50,565 nucleotides of DNA, taken from the NCBI GenBank assembly GCA_017435365.1, contig JAFSFD010000034.1:1-50565 (forward strand), written 5' to 3'. The position numbers and the translations under genes were made by a program. The notes under the pieces were generated by a model. It was not told where the DNA came from and ran no database searches. It worked only from the letters and a program-made list of their open reading frames with translations. This document shows positions 24,735-33,035 of the stretch, piece by piece. Origin of the DNA: Akkermansia sp. (GTDB lineage: Bacteria > Verrucomicrobiota > Verrucomicrobiia > Verrucomicrobiales > Akkermansiaceae). Numbering within the stretch: the first letter of the stretch is position 1; each line of letters starts with the position of its first letter.

Positions 24735-25760
24735 ATGAAGAGTAACAAAATAAACAAAGAGCAAGCTGCAATAGAAGTGTTGAAAAGCACGGGCGTGGAT
24801 ATTCTGGAAGCGGCGTTGGTGGCAAAATCAGCCATTGCCAGCGGGCGGGGGCGGATAAAGCGCGCCCTGAAATGCCTTGAGGCCGGTGCAGAGAGCTTGA
24901 AGCAACAGGAGCGGACAGTATGCTTTGAAAAGGCAGTGGCGGCGGCATTGGAAGCGAGGCAGGGGCGGCGGAGACGCACGGTGTATGATTTCCGATACTT
25001 CTGCAGGCGGTTCATGAAGCGGTGCCCGGGGCTGGCGCGGCGGAAGGTGCGGGCGATTACGCCGCTGGAATGTGCGCAGTATATTGAGCAGGCCTTTGAT
25101 ACGCCGCGGCAGCGGCAGAAAGCTCGGCTGATACTCAGCGGAGTATTCGGCACGGCAGTGAAGCGGGGATGGTGCAGCGGGAATCCGGTGGCAAGGGTGG
25201 AAGTACCCCGGGTGGTGGAGAAACAGGTGTCGATTCTTTCGCAACAGGAGATTAAGGGTTTACGACAGACGGCGGAGCGTTATCAGGGCGGCAGTTGCGC
25301 GGCAGCGGTGGGAATGATGCTGTATGCAGGCATTCGTCCGCACGAGGTGGCGCGGCTGAGCTGGGCGCAGGTGGATTTGCGGGAGCGGGCAATTTATATT
25401 CTGCCGCAGCATAGCAAGACGGGCGGGGCGCGGCGGGTGACGATTCACAAGCCTTTGCTGCGGATATTACGGGAGCACAAGCGGGCGGAGGGGGGGCGGA
25501 TATGCCCGCCGGGCTGGCTGCGGCACTGGCGGGAGTTGCGTCGCGCAGCAGGGTGGACTTCCCGGGAGCACCCTTGGCCGCAGGATGCGCTGCGGCATAC
25601 CTATGCGAGTTATCACCTGAGCTATTTCCGCAGCTATGCGGAGCTGCAGGTGGAGATAGGACACCGTGATGCTACACTACTGCGCACGCGCTATGTAGAC
25701 CAGCGCGGTGTGGTGAATGCCGACAAGTTCTGGCGTTCTGAAAGGAGGCAATCAGCGTAA
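24735..25760 (+). CDS. Tyrosine recombinase, predicted inversion enzyme of module 1
   Basis: The protein has 341 residues from ATG 24735. A TTG at 24705 in the same frame would put coding sequence through the inverted repeat and is less likely. The core-binding domain spans about 80-160. The catalytic residues are R201 (YAGIRPHEVARL), K228 (HSKTGGARR), R287-H288 (DALRHTYAS, with Asp where many relatives have His), H310 (IGHRDATLL) and Y320 (RTRYVDQRG). It should cut and rejoin DNA at the adjacent inverted repeats. Most positions are identical to the 44459-45469 protein, and the two genes share a conserved 5' flank of about 40 bp. Confidence 0.88.
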   Translation: MKSNKINKEQAAIEVLKSTGVDILEAALVAKSAIASGRGRIKRALKCLEAGAESLKQQERTVCFEKAVAAALEARQGRRRRTVYDFRYFCRRFMKRCPGLARRKVRAITPLECAQYIEQAFDTPRQRQKARLILSGVFGTAVKRGWCSGNPVARVEVPRVVEKQVSILSQQEIKGLRQTAERYQGGSCAAAVGMMLYAGIRPHEVARLSWAQVDLRERAIYILPQHSKTGGARRVTIHKPLLRILREHKRAEGGRICPPGWLRHWRELRRAAGWTSREHPWPQDALRHTYASYHLSYFRSYAELQVEIGHRDATLLRTRYVDQRGVVNADKFWRSERRQSA

Positions 25761-25768
25761 GCCGCCCT

Positions 25769-26200
25769 TCAGAACTCCGGCAGGGACGGGGACTGGGCGT
25801 CCAGCCAGTTGTTGAGGATTTCCACGGCGGCGGCCTGGTCGATGATGGGGCGGAAGTTCTTTGCCTTTTTGCCGGCCTGGTGCAGTTTTTCCTGGGCCAC
25901 GGTGGTGGTCAGGTACTCATCCACATAGATGAGGGGTAGCTCGGGCAGGCGGGCGTGCAGTTTGTCGCCGAAGGCGCGCACCTTGGCGCAGGCGGTGCCT
26001 TCAGTTCCATCCATGCGGAGGGGGAGCCCCAGCACCAGGGTACGGATGCCGCGCTCGGCCACCAGCGCAGCGATACGCTCCAGCGGCTCGGTGCGTTGCA
26101 GGTGGATGCTCTCCACCGGGTGCGCGAGAATGCCGCAGGCATCCGTGGCGGCAATGCCGATGCGGGCTTCTCCGTAATCAATGCCGAGGGCGGGGTGCAT
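25769..26200 (-). CDS. ruvX: RuvX/YqgF family pre-16S rRNA nuclease
   Basis: The protein has 143 residues, the typical length. The RNase H-like fold is visible in ALGIDYGEARIGIAATD (about 4-20), VLGLPLRMDGTEG, VDEYLTTTVAQ and IDQAAAVEILNNWL. YqgF proteins help trim the 5' end of 16S rRNA, and an older proposal was Holliday-junction resolution. The ATG overlaps the manC stop as TGATG, so translation is coupled to the upstream sugar-nucleotide gene. Confidence 0.92.
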   Translation of the reverse strand: MHPALGIDYGEARIGIAATDACGILAHPVESIHLQRTEPLERIAALVAERGIRTLVLGLPLRMDGTEGTACAKVRAFGDKLHARLPELPLIYVDEYLTTTVAQEKLHQAGKKAKNFRPIIDQAAAVEILNNWLDAQSPSLPEF

Positions 26201-27261
26201 CAGACCAGGTTTTCCGGCAGGCCGGAGACGATGTTCTTAATCTTATCGGCCTCAGAGCGGCCGGCTACGAGCAGGGCATCGCCGGTGTCCACCACAATGA
26301 GGTCATCCACTCCCACCAGGGCCACGCGCTTGCCGGAATCGGTGAACACGATATTGTTGCCAGCCTGCACCTGGCTCAGCGGGCTGTTGCTCACGTTGCC
26401 GCCCTCCTGCTGCGGCAGGTACTTGCCCACGGAAATCCAGGAGCCCACGTCGTCCCAGTCGAAGGTGGCTTCGAAATTGAGCACGCGGTCGGCTTTTTCC
26501 AGCAGGGCAAAGTCGATGGAAATGGGGGTGAGCTGCGGGAACTCGCTGCCGATGAAGGCGGGTAAGTCAGTGGCCGCAGTCAGGCGGTCGATGAATCCGG
26601 CGAGCTCCGGGCTGTGGGCGGTCAGCTGGCTGCGCACGTGAGCCACATTCCAGATGAACATGCCGGCATTCCACGAGAAATTGCCGCTGGCCAGGTATCC
26701 GGCGGCGGTGGCGGCATCCGGTTTTTCTCGGAAGCGCACCACTTCGTAGCAATTGTGGGTGAGGGCGGCATCCTCCAGCTTGCCGGCGCGCTCGATGTAG
26801 CCATAGCTGGGGCAGGCCCAGGTGGGTTTGATACCGATGGTGATGAGCGCGGCTTCGCGCCCGGCCAGGGCGAGCGCATCCTCCGCCAGGGAGCGGAAGG
26901 CGTTGTCGTCCAGAATGAGCGAATCACTGGGGATGATGATCATGTTGGCCTGCGGGTCGCGGGCGGCAATAAGCCCCACACCCAGAGCCACGGCGGGTGC
27001 GGTGTCTCGGCGGGCGGGCTCGGCCACGATGTTTGCTGCGGGCAGCTCGGCGGCCTGGCGGCGCACCTCGGCTTCCTGCAGGTGGTTGGTGAGAATGAAG
27101 ATGTTTTCTGCCGGCACCAGCCCCTTCACGCGGTCGATGGCCTGGCGCAGCATGGTGCCGCTGCCGAATAAATCGAGAAGCTGCTTGGGTTTGGCATTGC
27201 GGGAAAGCGGCCAGAATCGCGTGCCGCTGCCACCGGCGAGAATCAGCGCATAATTACTCAT
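26200..27261 (-). CDS. manC: Mannose-1-phosphate guanylyltransferase
   Basis: The protein has 353 residues from ATG 27261. The nucleotidyltransferase signature ALILAGGSGTRFWPLSRNAK (about 4-24) and PKQLLDL follow directly. Further family motifs are PSDSLI, FREKPDAATAA, SGNFSWNAGMFIW, ISIDFALLEK and WDDVGSW. It makes GDP-mannose for surface glycans. It lacks the C-terminal isomerase domain of bifunctional ManC/AlgA. A TTGACC-17-TATACT promoter (27269-27297, minus strand) lies seven bases before ATG, supporting this start and a leaderless message. Confidence 0.92.
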   Translation of the reverse strand: MSNYALILAGGSGTRFWPLSRNAKPKQLLDLFGSGTMLRQAIDRVKGLVPAENIFILTNHLQEAEVRRQAAELPAANIVAEPARRDTAPAVALGVGLIAARDPQANMIIIPSDSLILDDNAFRSLAEDALALAGREAALITIGIKPTWACPSYGYIERAGKLEDAALTHNCYEVVRFREKPDAATAAGYLASGNFSWNAGMFIWNVAHVRSQLTAHSPELAGFIDRLTAATDLPAFIGSEFPQLTPISIDFALLEKADRVLNFEATFDWDDVGSWISVGKYLPQQEGGNVSNSPLSQVQAGNNIVFTDSGKRVALVGVDDLIVVDTGDALLVAGRSEADKIKNIVSGLPENLV

Positions 27262-27268
27262 GCCGCCG

Positions 27269-27297
27269 AGTATACCCTGCACTCCCGGCGCGGTCAA
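27269..27297 (-). promoter_or_regulatory. Promoter of manC-ruvX, leaderless type
   Basis: On the minus strand, TTGACC (27292-27297), 17 bp, TATACT (27269-27274), then 7 nt to ATG. Confidence 0.8.
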
Positions 27298-27330
27298 GCC
27301 CGGAAAGCAATTTCGGCGCGCGAGAGTAAG

Positions 27331-28242
27331 ATGCTTTACAACAATGGCCAATTGGGTTATTATTCCGGAGCCGTGGAAGAGGATAAGTCCAGAATGCAGG
27401 TGTTGCTGCAGATGAATCGTGAGCTGAATAAACGGAAGCGTGAGCTCATGGAGGTGACGTCGGCTGTGCTGGGGCGCCCGTTTGAGATGCCGCTCCTGCC
27501 GGAGACGGAGGAGGAATGGGCGACAGCGTTCGGCACGAGCTGTGCGGTAGAGGACCAGGCATACCTGGATAGTCTGGAGCCGGCGAATCAGCACCTACTG
27601 TCTGCATACGATGCGCATGACGCCGAAGCCATGAGCCGTGCGCTCGAAAAAGGCGCCGACCCTGATTTGCGACTCATCTGGGAGGGCGACACCCTGGCGG
27701 CAGATGCTGTGCTGAGCGGCTGGCCGGAAGCCACGGAGCTTCTGCTGGATGCCGGGGCTGACCCGATGGTCGAGGATGGCCGCTTGCTTATCCAGCTCTG
27801 CTGCATGGGCGAGGCGGAACTCTTGCGCCGTGTGTTGCAGATGCCCGGTGTCTCGCCTGATTTTTCGGATGGATATGATTCACTTGCCGTGTGGGCTGCG
27901 GAAACGGGGCAGGTGGAGTGTCTGCGCGAGCTGAGGGCTGCCGGGGCTGATTTGCTGGCGAACGACGGCAAGGCGCTCTGCATGGCGTGTGCGGCCAATA
28001 AAGTGGAATCTGCCCGCTATCTGCTGGAGGAATGCGGTGCGGATACCGAGTTGGAATACGATGACTGGACCCCGCTGGATCATGCGGCGGCTCATGATTC
28101 GATGGAATGCGCGAAACTGCTGCTGGAGGCCGGTGCGAATCCGGAGCACGAAGATATCTGCGGCCGGACTCCCGTGCAACGGGCGGATTCGGAACGCATG
28201 CGGCAGTTGCTTGACCATTATTGTTTAAATCCGCGGTGCTGA
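27331..28242 (+). CDS. Ankyrin-repeat protein, probably cytoplasmic
   Basis: The protein has 303 residues with no signal peptide. The N-terminal 60 residues are helical (MQVLLQMNRELNKRKRELME). About six degenerate ankyrin repeats follow (ALEKGADPDLRLIWEGDTL, LLLDAGADPMVEDGRLLI, and LLLEAGANPEHEDICGRTPV near the end). It is likely a protein-binding scaffold. It is upstream of the Fic gene on the same strand, but Fic has its own consensus promoter, so a functional link is only possible. Confidence 0.82.
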   Translation: MLYNNGQLGYYSGAVEEDKSRMQVLLQMNRELNKRKRELMEVTSAVLGRPFEMPLLPETEEEWATAFGTSCAVEDQAYLDSLEPANQHLLSAYDAHDAEAMSRALEKGADPDLRLIWEGDTLAADAVLSGWPEATELLLDAGADPMVEDGRLLIQLCCMGEAELLRRVLQMPGVSPDFSDGYDSLAVWAAETGQVECLRELRAAGADLLANDGKALCMACAANKVESARYLLEECGADTELEYDDWTPLDHAAAHDSMECAKLLLEAGANPEHEDICGRTPVQRADSERMRQLLDHYCLNPRC

Positions 28243-28368
28243 TAGATGAAGGGACGCTTTATATTCTTTCTGGTGGCCTCCATCGTCAGCGGAGAGGATA
28301 GTTTTTGCGCCTTGGCTGGATAAGCACAGGATAAGTAATATGCTTGTCCTTGTAGGTACTCTTTTTCC

Positions 28369-28397
28369 TTGACAAATAGGCAGAAAGGTTGTATTAT
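28369..28397 (+). promoter_or_regulatory. Consensus promoter of the Fic gene
   Basis: TTGACA (28369-28374), exactly 17 bp, TATTAT (28392-28397). It is the best match to the primary sigma consensus in the window. The leader is about 27 nt. Confidence 0.85.
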
Positions 28398-28431
28398 CGC
28401 CCTGTTGTAAGAAGAATCAACTTGCCCTGCT

Positions 28432-29565
28432 ATGTACGAGTATCCTTTATTGACCGAACAGTATTTATATGCCGCCGAGCCAGAGTTCGGGGAACGCGCT
28501 TCTGCCTGGGATGTGGCCATGGGCTTGCAGGCGGTGGATGGCCTGGAGGTTTCTGAATACCTGCGCGAGGTGGCCGGTGACCAGATTGAAGGTCTTATTT
28601 CCTTCGATGAGGTACACCGGCGGCTGGATTCCTATTACTCGGAGCAGGGTGGCGGGTGCAGCATGAGCGATGAGGCGGATAAGGTGGCTGCCAACATAGC
28701 GGAGTTGCTGAATGAAACGGCTTTCCATTTCAGCCCGGCGGGTTTTGCTGCGATTCACAAGCGCCTTTTCCACAATGTGTTCAAGTTTGCCGGGAAAATG
28801 CGCGAGTACAACATCACCAAGCGCGAGTGGGTGCTGAATGGCGATACGGTGCAGTATGCCCACGTGTCGGATATCATCATGGCGCTGGATTATGATATGC
28901 AGCGCGAGAAACGCTTTTCCTTTGCCGCCTTGTCGCAGGACAAGCAGGTGGAGCATATCGCGCATTTCATTGCCGATATCTGGCAGGTGCATCCATTTCC
29001 GGAAGGTAACACCCGCACCACGGCTGTATTCTGTATCAAGTATCTGCGCTATCTGGGGTATAATGTGAACAATGTGCCCTTTGCCCGGCACTCGCGCTAC
29101 TTCCGCAATGCGCTGGTACGGGCCAATTACACGAACGCCCCTGCCGGAGTCGGGGTGGATTACTCATTCCTCATCATGTTTTTCCGGAATCTGCTTTTTG
29201 GCGAAAGCCACACCCTGAAAAGCCGTTACCTGCATATCCATTGCGAGCGCAAGGAAACGGAAACAGGACAAGATGCAGGGCAAGTAGCAGGACAAGGGGA
29301 GGGGCAAGTGGCAGGACAAGTTCAGCTCCCTGGGGAGAACATCTGCCGGCTGGTGCGGGTGCTGGGCTCCGGGCAGATGTCGGTGCGCGAGCTGATGACG
29401 GGAGTGGGACTGAAAGGGCGCGACAATTTCCTGAACAAGTACCTGACCCCGGCTCTGGAGGGTGGGTATCTGTGTCTTCTGTACCCGGACAGCCCCCGCC
29501 ACCCGAAGCAGAAATACCGCCTCACGCCGCGCGGCTGTCTGGTGTGGGACAAGCTGCATGGCTGA
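28432..29565 (+). CDS. Fic-domain protein with winged-helix tail
   Basis: The protein has 377 residues. The N-terminal helical part contains AGDQIEGLIS (about 48-57), close to the S/T...E-G inhibitory motif of Fic proteins but lacking its Ser/Thr. The Fic core has the active-site loop HPFPEGNTR (187-195), with catalytic His187. Fic enzymes usually attach AMP from ATP to Tyr, Ser or Thr of target proteins. A linker of Gly-Gln repeats (GQVAGQGEGQVAGQV, about 282-300) leads to a C-terminal winged-helix-like domain (LMTGVGLKGRDNFLNKYL). The TGA stop coincides with the first bases of a palindromic repeat element, so the end of the protein may have been reshaped by it. Confidence 0.87.
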   Translation: MYEYPLLTEQYLYAAEPEFGERASAWDVAMGLQAVDGLEVSEYLREVAGDQIEGLISFDEVHRRLDSYYSEQGGGCSMSDEADKVAANIAELLNETAFHFSPAGFAAIHKRLFHNVFKFAGKMREYNITKREWVLNGDTVQYAHVSDIIMALDYDMQREKRFSFAALSQDKQVEHIAHFIADIWQVHPFPEGNTRTTAVFCIKYLRYLGYNVNNVPFARHSRYFRNALVRANYTNAPAGVGVDYSFLIMFFRNLLFGESHTLKSRYLHIHCERKETETGQDAGQVAGQGEGQVAGQVQLPGENICRLVRVLGSGQMSVRELMTGVGLKGRDNFLNKYLTPALEGGYLCLLYPDSPRHPKQKYRLTPRGCLVWDKLHG

Positions 29566-29682
29566 TAAATTGATGTTTGTCGTTGTCGGGGCATGGGACT
29601 TCAGTCCCGAAATAACGGTGCTTCCAATCGGGACTGAAGTCCCGTGCCCCGACAGAGTTCCCCGACAAATTCCCATTTATCG
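29564..29682. repeat. Palindromic intergenic element, copy 2
   Basis: 119 bp, nearly identical to copy 1. Its opening GATAAATTG supplies the Fic stop codon together with the preceding T. It lies between Fic and serS, about 50 bp before the serS promoter. Confidence 0.92.
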
Positions 29683-29734
29683 GGCAAATCTTTGGGGGAC
29701 GTGTGATATTGGCGGAGAAACACGCAGTTTTGGC

Positions 29735-29762
29735 TTGAATCTGCGGTGCATTGGTATAGAAT
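29735..29762 (+). promoter_or_regulatory. Promoter of serS, leaderless type
   Basis: TTGAAT (29735-29740), 16 bp, TAGAAT (29757-29762), then 9 nt to ATG 29772. Confidence 0.65.
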
Positions 29763-29771
29763 AAGCGTGTT

Positions 29772-31055
29772 ATGCTAGATATTCGTATTGTCAGGGAGAA
29801 TCCCGAATATGTGAAGGAACGAGTGCGTCTGCGTGGTGGAGACCACTGGATGCTTGTGGATAAGGTGCTTGAGTGTGACGTGAAGCGCCGCAGTGCCGAG
29901 ACGGAGAAGCAGGCCCTTTCCCAGGAGCGTAACAGTTCATCCAAGTTGATTGGGCAGATGATGAAGGAAGGCCGCCGCGAGGAGGCCGAGGAGCTCAAGA
30001 AGCGCATGAGCGAGGTGGGCGACCGCATCAAGGAGCTGGACGCCGTGGCCTCTGCCGCCGCTGAAGAGCAGGAAGCCCTGCTGCTTTCCATTCCCAACAT
30101 GCCGCACGATGCCGCCCCGGTGGGTGAGGATGAATCCGCCAACCCCGAGCTGCGCGTGTGGGGCACCAAGCCCGAAATCGCAGAGCCGAAGGACCATGTG
30201 GAGCTGGGCACCAGCCTGGGCCTGCTGAATTTTGAGGACTCTGCCCGCATTTCCGGCTCCGGTTTCATTGTGTACCGCGGCCTGGGTGCCCGCCTGGAGC
30301 GTGCCCTCATCAATTTCCTGCTGGATACGCAGACCTTGGAGAACGGCTACCAGGAAGTGGGCGTGCCCTTCATCGTGAAGCGCGAGTGCATGTACGGCAC
30401 CGGCCAGCTGCCCAAGTTCGAGGAAGATATGTACGGCCTGGAGGAGAACAGCATGTTCCTGGTGCCCACCGCCGAGGTGCCTGTCACCAACCTCTGCCGC
30501 GACCAGATTTTCAAGGATGCCGACCTTCCTATCAAGATGACGGCCTACACCCCCTGCTTCCGCCGCGAGGCCGGTTCCGCCGGACGCGAGAACAAGGGCA
30601 TGATCCGTGTGCACCAGTTCGACAAGGTGGAGCTGGTGGAAATCTGCCGCCCGGAGGAAGGCTTTGCCGAGCTGGAGAAACTCACCAGCCATGCCGAGTG
30701 CATTCTGCAGAAGCTCGGGCTGCACTACCGCGTCATTGAGCTCTGCACGGGCGATGTGGGCTTCTCCTCGGCCAAGACCTACGATATCGAGGTGTGGGCA
30801 CCGGGGCAGGGCAAGTATCTGGAGGTTTCCAGCTGCTCCTGCTTCACGGACTACCAGGCCCGCCGCATGAAGCTGCGCTACAAGGATGCCGACGGTAAGA
30901 TTCGCACGCCGTACACGCTGAATGGTTCCGGCACCGCCTTGCCGCGCCTCTACGTGGCCCTGCTGGAGCAGTGCCAGCAGCCGGACGGCTCGGTGAAGAT
31001 TCCCGCCGCGCTGGTTCCCTATTTCGGTGCTGAGAGCATCGCTCCGAAAGCCTGA
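29772..31055 (+). CDS. serS: Seryl-tRNA synthetase
   Basis: The protein has 427 residues. The N-terminal long coiled-coil arm (about 30-100) binds the tRNA variable arm. The class II catalytic core contains VPTAEVPVTNL (motif 2 region entry), TPCFRREAGSAGRENKGMIR (motif 2), FDKVELVEI, EVSSCSCFTDYQARRM and TLNGSGTALPRLYVALLEQ (motif 3). It charges tRNA-Ser with serine in the cytoplasm. It starts a run of core genes and is followed by a 12-bp GC hairpin (31066-31094). Confidence 0.97.
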   Translation: MLDIRIVRENPEYVKERVRLRGGDHWMLVDKVLECDVKRRSAETEKQALSQERNSSSKLIGQMMKEGRREEAEELKKRMSEVGDRIKELDAVASAAAEEQEALLLSIPNMPHDAAPVGEDESANPELRVWGTKPEIAEPKDHVELGTSLGLLNFEDSARISGSGFIVYRGLGARLERALINFLLDTQTLENGYQEVGVPFIVKRECMYGTGQLPKFEEDMYGLEENSMFLVPTAEVPVTNLCRDQIFKDADLPIKMTAYTPCFRREAGSAGRENKGMIRVHQFDKVELVEICRPEEGFAELEKLTSHAECILQKLGLHYRVIELCTGDVGFSSAKTYDIEVWAPGQGKYLEVSSCSCFTDYQARRMKLRYKDADGKIRTPYTLNGSGTALPRLYVALLEQCQQPDGSVKIPAALVPYFGAESIAPKA

Positions 31056-31065
31056 TTTCCCCGAC

Positions 31066-31094
31066 GCCCCGGCCTGCGGCAAGCAGGCCGGGGC
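31066..31094. terminator. GC-rich hairpin after serS
   Basis: GCCCCGGCCTGC-GGCAA-GCAGGCCGGGGC is a perfect 12-bp stem. No T-run follows, so it may slow decay or attenuate rather than terminate. Confidence 0.5.
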
Positions 31095-31144
31095 AAACCG
31101 CCTTCTCTTCTGATTTCAATACTTACACCACCTGAGACTGACTT

Positions 31145-31813
31145 ATGCGCGAAATGATTATTGCCATGGGCCCCATGTTCTGGCTCATCCTCTTCTTTGC
31201 CACGCTGGCCCTGGCTGTGCTGGCCGAGCGTCTGTTCTATTTCCATCGTATCAATATCAACTCCGGTGAGTTCCTGCGCGGTCTTTCCGCCCTGCTGCGT
31301 TCCGGGCAGTATGATGAGTGCCTGCACGAGGCCCGCCAGCTGCCCGGCCCCATGGCCCGTGTGGTGGAGGCTGTGCTGAGCCGCCCGCGCCTTTCCCGGC
31401 ACGAGCTGCGCGAGATTGCGCTGGAAGCCAGCGAGGTGGAGGTATACCGCATTGAGCGCAACGTGCGCACGCTGCTGGTCTGCGCTACGGTGATGCCGCT
31501 GCTTGGCGTGCTGGGCACGCTGCTTTCCCTGGTGAGTTTCTACGAGCAGCCCGGTATCACGGATGGCGCCGCCGCCGCCCCCATGATTGCCGCCACGCTG
31601 CAGCAGGCTCTGCTGCTTTCTGCCTCCGGCGTGGCCCTGTCCATCCCGACCTATATTTTCTACATGTTCCTGGCTTCCCGGGCCCGCAAGCTTATCAATA
31701 TGGTGGAGCGCGCCGGTCTGGAGTGCGTGCATATCATTGCCGATGCCCGCGAAGAGGCTCTTAACAAGAAGCCCGAGACCCCTGTAGAAATCCCTGAGAA
31801 GGACGCCGAGTAA
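31145..31813 (+). CDS. MotA/TolQ/ExbB-family proton channel subunit
   Basis: The protein has 222 residues. It has three membrane segments: an N-terminal one (MFWLILFFATLALAVLAERL), then VMPLLGVLGTLLSLVSF and ALLLSASGVALSIPTYIFYM. This is the ExbB/TolQ topology, with a large cytoplasmic loop between segments 1 and 2. It should pair with the following ExbD-like protein to use proton motive force for work at the outer membrane. The polar Thr usually found in the last helix pair is replaced by Leu-Ser. It heads a tight four-gene cluster. Confidence 0.88.
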   Translation: MREMIIAMGPMFWLILFFATLALAVLAERLFYFHRININSGEFLRGLSALLRSGQYDECLHEARQLPGPMARVVEAVLSRPRLSRHELREIALEASEVEVYRIERNVRTLLVCATVMPLLGVLGTLLSLVSFYEQPGITDGAAAAPMIAATLQQALLLSASGVALSIPTYIFYMFLASRARKLINMVERAGLECVHIIADAREEALNKKPETPVEIPEKDAE

Positions 31814-31840
31814 TCGATATCTCACACTTCTTCAATATCC

Positions 31841-32269
31841 ATGCGCCGCGTTCGTTCAACACTGAAAGAAGGAGGCTTCCCCATCGTGGTGGTGGCTGCG
31901 GTGAATCTGTTTCTGGTTCTCTGCGTCTGTGTGCTCCTGCCGAATCACCTGGGGCCTCGTTTCGGGTTCTCGGTGCAGCCGCAGGAATCCCACTTCGTCA
32001 TTGGCTCCTACAACCGCGATTTCACGCACATCGTTTCCGTGGCACCGGGTGATATGCCGCGCCTGTATGTGGGCTCCGAACTGGTGCGCGGGGGGTACGA
32101 GGGATTCGAGAAGTGCCTGGAATCCTGGAAAACGCCTAATCCCTCCCGTGTGTCGGTCATTCTGGTGCTGGATAAAGCCGTTTCAGCCGGTGTTTCCCAG
32201 CGGCTTACGGATATGATACTTTCCCACGGCTATACCTGCAGCTACGCCGCAGTGCCCTCTCTCGAATAA
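31841..32269 (+). CDS. ExbD/TolR-like protein lacking the usual membrane Asp
   Basis: The protein has 142 residues. One membrane segment (FPIVVVAAVNLFLVLCVCVL, about 13-32) is followed by a periplasmic domain ending in VILVLDKAVSAGVSQRLTDM, as in ExbD/TolR. In classical ExbD the helix carries an essential Asp (P-I-D-V), and here the matching place appears to be Asn. The gene follows the ExbB-like gene and its stop directly abuts the next ATG. It may be a non-translocating variant or use another acidic residue. The family assignment rests on order and topology. Confidence 0.7.
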   Translation: MRRVRSTLKEGGFPIVVVAAVNLFLVLCVCVLLPNHLGPRFGFSVQPQESHFVIGSYNRDFTHIVSVAPGDMPRLYVGSELVRGGYEGFEKCLESWKTPNPSRVSVILVLDKAVSAGVSQRLTDMILSHGYTCSYAAVPSLE

Positions 32270-32815
32270 ATGAAGGATAAAGAACACAGCCTGCTGTACC
32301 ACACCATGCACAGCCGCCCCATGCCGGGGTGCCTGCCGCTGTTCTTTCTGCTGGCCATGGTGGTGGTGGGCGTGGGGCTGTGGGTAGCCCCGGTGGAAAT
32401 GCCGGAGCGCGTGAAACCCAGGGGCGTGGGCAAGGTTTATAAGAAGGAAGGGAGGTTGACGGATTTTGTGCTCCGCCGGCAGAGCCCGCTTCCCCTGCAT
32501 CTGCCGCTGCATGCCGACCCGGAATATTGCGAGGATCTGGCCGCGGCCTCCATGCCTCTGCTGCGGGAATCCCGCGTGCTGCCGCCGCCCCCGCAGGAAT
32601 TGTTTGACCCGGCTGCGGATTCTGCTGTGCTGGATGCAGCCGCGCTGCTGGAGCTGCCCCCTCTGTCGTCTGTGTCGGCTCCGGTTGCTGTGCAGCCGGC
32701 TCCTGCACCGGCGCTGGCGCCAGAGCCGGCACCTGAGCCGCAGCCTGCGGTGGAAGAACCCGTATTCCACCCTGGGGTGGAGCACGCCGCAGATGGAGAG
32801 GAGGTGCTGCCATGA
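32270..32815 (+). CDS. TonB-like proline-rich protein without a C-terminal TonB domain
   Basis: The protein has 181 residues. A short cytoplasmic start and one membrane helix (PLFFLLAMVVVGVGLWVAPV, about 23-42) are followed by a Pro/Ala/Glu-rich stretch (about 125-165, APAPALAPEPAPEPQPAVEE) like the TonB spacer. The chain ends before any TonB C-terminal domain. It sits where tonB is expected, after exbB and exbD-like genes. The ATG follows the previous stop with no gap, and its own TGA overlaps the next ATG. It may contact a partner through another segment, or the cluster may serve a different machine. Confidence 0.6.
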   Translation: MKDKEHSLLYHTMHSRPMPGCLPLFFLLAMVVVGVGLWVAPVEMPERVKPRGVGKVYKKEGRLTDFVLRRQSPLPLHLPLHADPEYCEDLAAASMPLLRESRVLPPPPQELFDPAADSAVLDAAALLELPPLSSVSAPVAVQPAPAPALAPEPAPEPQPAVEEPVFHPGVEHAADGEEVLP

Positions 32816-33027
32816 CGCTTTCCCCCATGCCGCCCTCAGAGTTCCTGGCTGCACTCGTTTACCTGGGCATTCTGCTTACCATCAGCATCTATGTGCCGGT
32901 GAAGATGGTTTCCAAGTGGCGCCGCATGCGCCGTGCGCGCACGCACCTGACCTGCCGCATCTGCGGTTTCCGTTTCCTGCGCCGGGATGCGGAAGGAATC
33001 TGCCCGCACTGCCAGTCGCGGAACTGA
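32812..33027 (+). CDS. Small membrane protein with zinc ribbon
   Basis: The protein has 71 residues. It has one membrane helix (FLAALVYLGILLTISIYVPV, about 10-29), a basic stretch (KWRRMRRARTHLT) and a C-terminal two-CxxC ribbon (CRICGFRFLRRDAEGICPHC). Its ATG overlaps the previous stop (ATGA), so it belongs to the ExbB-ExbD-like unit. The ribbon faces the cytoplasm if the N-terminus is outside. The function is unknown. Confidence 0.7.
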   Translation: MTLSPMPPSEFLAALVYLGILLTISIYVPVKMVSKWRRMRRARTHLTCRICGFRFLRRDAEGICPHCQSRN

Positions 33028-33035
33028 TTTTGCGC

